From Lycocorax pyrrhopterus obiensis (taxonomy: Eukaryota; Chordata; Aves; Passeriformes; Paradisaeidae): a DNA stretch of 64,000 nucleotides. The position numbers and the translations under genes are program-made. Of this stretch, positions 60,201 through 64,000 are shown in pieces; position 1 is the first letter of the stretch, and every line of letters starts with the position of its first letter. A model generated the notes under the pieces. It was not told the DNA's origin and did no database searches. It was given only the letters and a program-made list of their open reading frames with translations. The stretch spans positions 79,544,237 through 79,608,236 of the forward strand of contig JACSVZ010000001.1 of NCBI GenBank assembly GCA_014706295.1. The letters run 5' to 3'.

Positions 60201-62731
60201 GTGAAAGACTGTTCACAGAAGTTCAACTTAATTACAGTTTCAAAAGGGCTTATTGTCAGCATGATGTTTTGGCTGTCAGTGTTTCCCCACCAGCCAGATT
60301 ATGTTGCCTCATGGAAGGAGAGGTCAGCAGGAATCAGTAAAGCAGCAGAATTCACCCCAATCACCCTCTTCCACAGTCTCCGGGGTATCAAGGTATGTGA
60401 CACATGACTATTGTGAGCAAGAGCCCAGTAATATCTGAAAAATCCTTGTGTATGGAAGCAGCAGCCTGACCCTATCTAATGTGGTAGACTTTCTTTAAGA
60501 TGTCTAAGATAGTAACTGGCCTGTCAGAACAGGTGCAACAAAAGGTATATGAGATGCTTGCTAGATATGAGGAAGAGTAAACTCTAGGCAAAAAGGCAAG
60601 ATTGTGAGGAGAAAAGTTTAATATGGAAGATCTGGACAGGGTAACTAAAAGAAGAGGAGTAGATACTATTGCTTTAAAAGCATATTGCACCAGAAGTCAC
60701 TATTCTAGTTGGAATCCAGCTATCCCGGATGTCCCACGAACACAAAAAACTCTGTATCCTAGAGAGGGGACATTCTACAAGGTGATAACACATTGCAAGT
60801 GTGTTACAAGCAGAAGGGAATGTGGTAGCTGCTGTCAGTTTGGTTGCTCAGTTTGCCTTGTTGTGGTGCTTTATTGAGGGGCTTGGAACATTCACACTTG
60901 TACAAATATTTTGTATGTTTTGTCATGATGTTGAAGACTTGAAATAAAAAAAATTCTGATTCTGATTTAAATTGAATGAAATTTTCGAATCCCATCTTAA
61001 TTTTTAATCTCTCTGACAGCAAGGAGGTAGAAATCTTAAAAGGAGTGCTTGTCCTTGTCTCATTTGGATTAAACAAAACTAAGAATATGAATAATACTGT
61101 AACTCAGTATTATTTTCAAGTTGCAGTTGCCATTGGAAGATTTTTCACCATTTTCCAGCAGGCTCAAGTCTTACAAGACAGCAAAGAGACTGCTCATTAG
61201 CATTCTGAATGGACTTGAGGAGACTGACATTATGGTGTTGGAGGTCACCCCGATGGTCACTCCAAGCAATAATAAGAGACATTGGAGGTGATGGAGTTGC
61301 AAAAGCTGACAAAACAGAATGCAATCAAGAAAACCAATGAAATCAAGACAGCAGTAATGATCAGGGGTGTTAAAGCACCTGATAGGTCACAGGTCACAAT
61401 ACTGGACTATGCTCTTTGATGCAGGCAGGAAGAAGCCATTAGAAATGTCAGCAATGTCACAGAAATGTCAGAAATGTCACCATTAGTTGTGTGAAAAGAT
61501 TGCACAATGGAAGTGGAGAAGCAAAAATTCACATGACAGAAACAGGCAGCATATTCAAGTTGTCTGGAGGTGAGTGGAGAAAAAAATGGTGAACTTTTTG
61601 AGCACAAATCAAGGATCAGTGATCCAAGGTAGATGCAAATTAAATGGGGACACACCCATAGACGTAATGAGGACAAAACTCCCTTAAAACACATCAAATG
61701 AAAGGCTGTTGGTAGAGAAAGGCACACAGAACAGCCCCTTAGCTTGTAGGGCACAGATGTCTTGTCCCGCAGTGTATTTTCCACAGAAAATAACGTACGT
61801 AGTGTGTGATTTATGTAAAACATTGGTACCTATGGAACTCCAAAACTTCATTGAAAACACTGCAATATAAGCTTGCAGATGGGGCAGTGAAACTGGTCAC
61901 ATCTATCCTAACATTTTATTTAACTCAAGCTGAAAAGAAATAAATTAGAAGCAGTTTTCTGTCAGCTCTACCTCTAAATACTTGGAAACATTTCACAGTT
62001 GCCATTTGACCTGGTCATGAGAATTATGGTGTACTAATAGAAAGAAGGCAATGTTGGGAGCAGAAGAGGAAGAAAATGAAGGACACTCCACCAACTGGGA
62101 CAATGAGTGAGTGGTTAGAATCTCCTGGGGTCTGCTGCTGTACGAGTAACCAACTCTTACTTCGTTTCACTCAAGCAAAATAGGATAAGAGAAGATGGAT
62201 CCAGGGTCTGGTATATATCTCCTTTCCCATCACAAGACTTTGTATGCCCGTATCAGGTGAAGCTATAGTCCATTCTAAAAATAATACACTTAGAAAGAAA
62301 ATCTGAAAATTATTTTAGTGAAAAAACCTATATTTCTGCACCACAAAATGCAGCATTTCTTTCATTCACAGTAAAAACAGCAAATAAATAGCATATACAT
62401 GTGCTCCTCTGTATCACTGTTTTGAATTGACTGTTCTTAAATAGGAGAAGTTATTTTAGAGCTCAGCTTGCTCAGAAAGAAATCTTATTTTGACAGCATA
62501 CAGAGTAGCTGGCACTGATTTAGAAAATCACACCATAAAGACAAGCAGCACTTGTAACCTGATAATAGCAGCGTGTGTTCTGGATTAGACTTATCTTTAA
62601 CAATGATTTATGTATAAATGTTTTTGTCTTTGCAATATAGGATTTCTAGGATCATACGACAAAGATGGTTGTTACTCAAAAATTACATAGTCCATGTAAA
62701 AGGTAATAGAAAACAGATAGCTATGGATAGA
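57275..62731. other. Single-copy non-coding sequence
   Basis: It includes the longest open frame outside the ERV (59877-60407, 176 codons, +), which begins at a GTG, has no recognisable domain and shows ordinary AT-rich composition. A splice-donor-like AAGGTATGTG follows its 3' part at about 60390. I do not call it a gene. An A13 run is at about 59067-59079. No transposon is recognised. Confidence 0.5.
61441..61480. repeat. Two-unit 20-bp tandem repeat (AGAAATGTCAGCAATGTCAC type)
   Basis: AGAAATGTCAGCAATGTCAC is followed directly by AGAAATGTCAGAAATGTCAC; each unit is itself two related 10-mers ending in ATGTCA. Confidence 0.85.
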
Positions 62732-62760
62732 ATAGATAGATAGATAGATAGATAGATAGA
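62732..62760. repeat. (GATA/TAGA)7 microsatellite
   Basis: Uninterrupted TAGA units between GGATAGAA and CACAGAAG. Confidence 0.95.
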
Positions 62761-64000
62761 CACAGAAGTTGTGAGAATGTACAGCAAGCACAATGGAAGG
62801 AAACATGAACAAAGCAGCCTTAGCAGCACAGGAAAGATGATTTGTGTGGAGGGGTACGATGTGGAGGAACAAAATGCTCTGTAGTTTTTACAGGTAGTTT
62901 CTCCCACATACAAATGAAAGCATAGCATATAGTCACAAAATGTTTAACTGTAATTAATGAATCAACATTCTATGGGTCAGTGCCAGTAGATATCAGCCAG
63001 AGGCAGGAGTCAAAAATTAAACAGAAAAAAAAAAGACTGGCCATAAAGGTTCTTTAAGACAGAGATGGCAAGAGTGCTTGCAGGTGAGCAACCATGAGGG
63101 AAACTGAAACGGGAGTGATACTGGATGCTTCAATACACAGACCAAAACAATAACTTTTATGGAAGGAGAATTCAGCATCGATATGGCTGAGGCAAGGTCA
63201 TATCTCTCAGTCAGAAAAAGCATCCCACTCTAATTAATGCACAAGTGCCTGGAAGACAGTTTCAGTCATGTGCTTGAAGGCCATGGGGGGAAAAAAACTG
63301 AAATATATTGCCATATCCCAGCTGGAAGAACTTAGACATTCAAGTTGAAGCTAATGCCCAAGTTACACACCTGACTGATAGGCCGTATGATGATTTAGTC
63401 CTGAGATGTCAAAACAACAGATGGAGCAGAAGAACTCTGGGACAAAATTAAAAGCTCTCTTTTGGCCACACAAAACTTGCAGTTAGATATCCATAAGGAG
63501 TGTCAAAAAGATAGGTGGATCTGCTAGCTTTGACATGCTGGATAGGCCCAAGATATGTTGACCATCCTGCACAGAGACCATTGATGCTGCCAGATGCCCA
63601 GACACAAAATACACAAGAGAAAAAACTGAAATTGAGACCAGGGTATTTGCTAAGGAAGATGGCAGAACCATACAACTGAAGTTAGATATGCTTTAGATTT
63701 TTACCCTGAATGAAATTCATTTAACGCTGAAGCATGTTTAAAAGTTGTCCAGTGGAGAGAGGCCAGAACTTTTGGTATCTTTCAGGATGGAGTTACTAGT
63801 TAAAACACTAAGTTTCAAAAGAAGTAACAAATAAAATAGCAATAAAATGACAAAGAAATATCTCCCTGGAAACAAACTCAAATCAAATTGTTACAGCCCA
63901 TATAAATATAGCATACAGTAAAGTTCTTAGCTGCTGCAGGCTGCAAAGCACATTTTCTTGCTATCTGAATCTTGAACTATGATCAGGAGCTGACAGAGAA
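62761..64000. other. Single-copy non-coding sequence to the right edge
   Basis: AT-rich, with A-runs near 63022-63033 and 63290; no gene or repeat family recognised. Confidence 0.55.

Overview
The window looks like avian nuclear DNA. The evidence is a CR1-type LINE, several LTRs of the kinds found scattered through bird genomes (ERVL-like and class II ERV-like), and long AT-rich single-copy stretches with no prokaryotic gene organisation. No host protein-coding exon or RNA gene could be supported. Species cannot be determined; a neoavian bird fits the LTR types best, but that is inference.

Layout. 1-3238: a tandem satellite of about 176-bp monomers, each carrying short (CCCTAA)n telomere-like blocks. 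The 19 monomers fall into a repeating nine-monomer order, giving a higher-order repeat of about 1,578 bp present twice, plus a partial third copy. The array runs off the left edge, and the C-rich telomere strand points the way expected if a chromosome end lies to the left. 3235-7737: a decayed class II endogenous retrovirus (gag, dUTPase-like segment, protease, reverse transcriptase, RNase H, integrase), all on the + strand. It starts abruptly inside gag at the satellite edge, and I recognise neither LTRs nor env. Its gag and protease share one frame and pol lies in the -1 frame. It is broken by frameshifts and several stop codons and has an altered integrase catalytic triad.

7738-54400 is mainly single-copy, AT-rich non-coding sequence with sparse repeats: a probable solo ERV LTR (about 11580-11977), a CR1 3' end on the - strand (14411-14520), a CR1 3' end on the + strand (44893-44970), and two ERVL-like solo LTRs of one family in opposite orientation (47412-47992 + and 51840-52319 -), each with a near-perfect 5-bp target duplication. 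54430-56095 is a 5'-truncated, inactivated CR1 reverse-transcriptase copy. 56706-57274 is a solo LTR of a second family. 57275-64000 has only microsatellites and small local repeats.

The functional content is therefore repeats and fossils of mobile elements. Most open frames outside the ERV and CR1 are short chance frames. The most notable structure is the telomere-motif satellite with its nine-monomer order and its direct junction with the truncated retrovirus.
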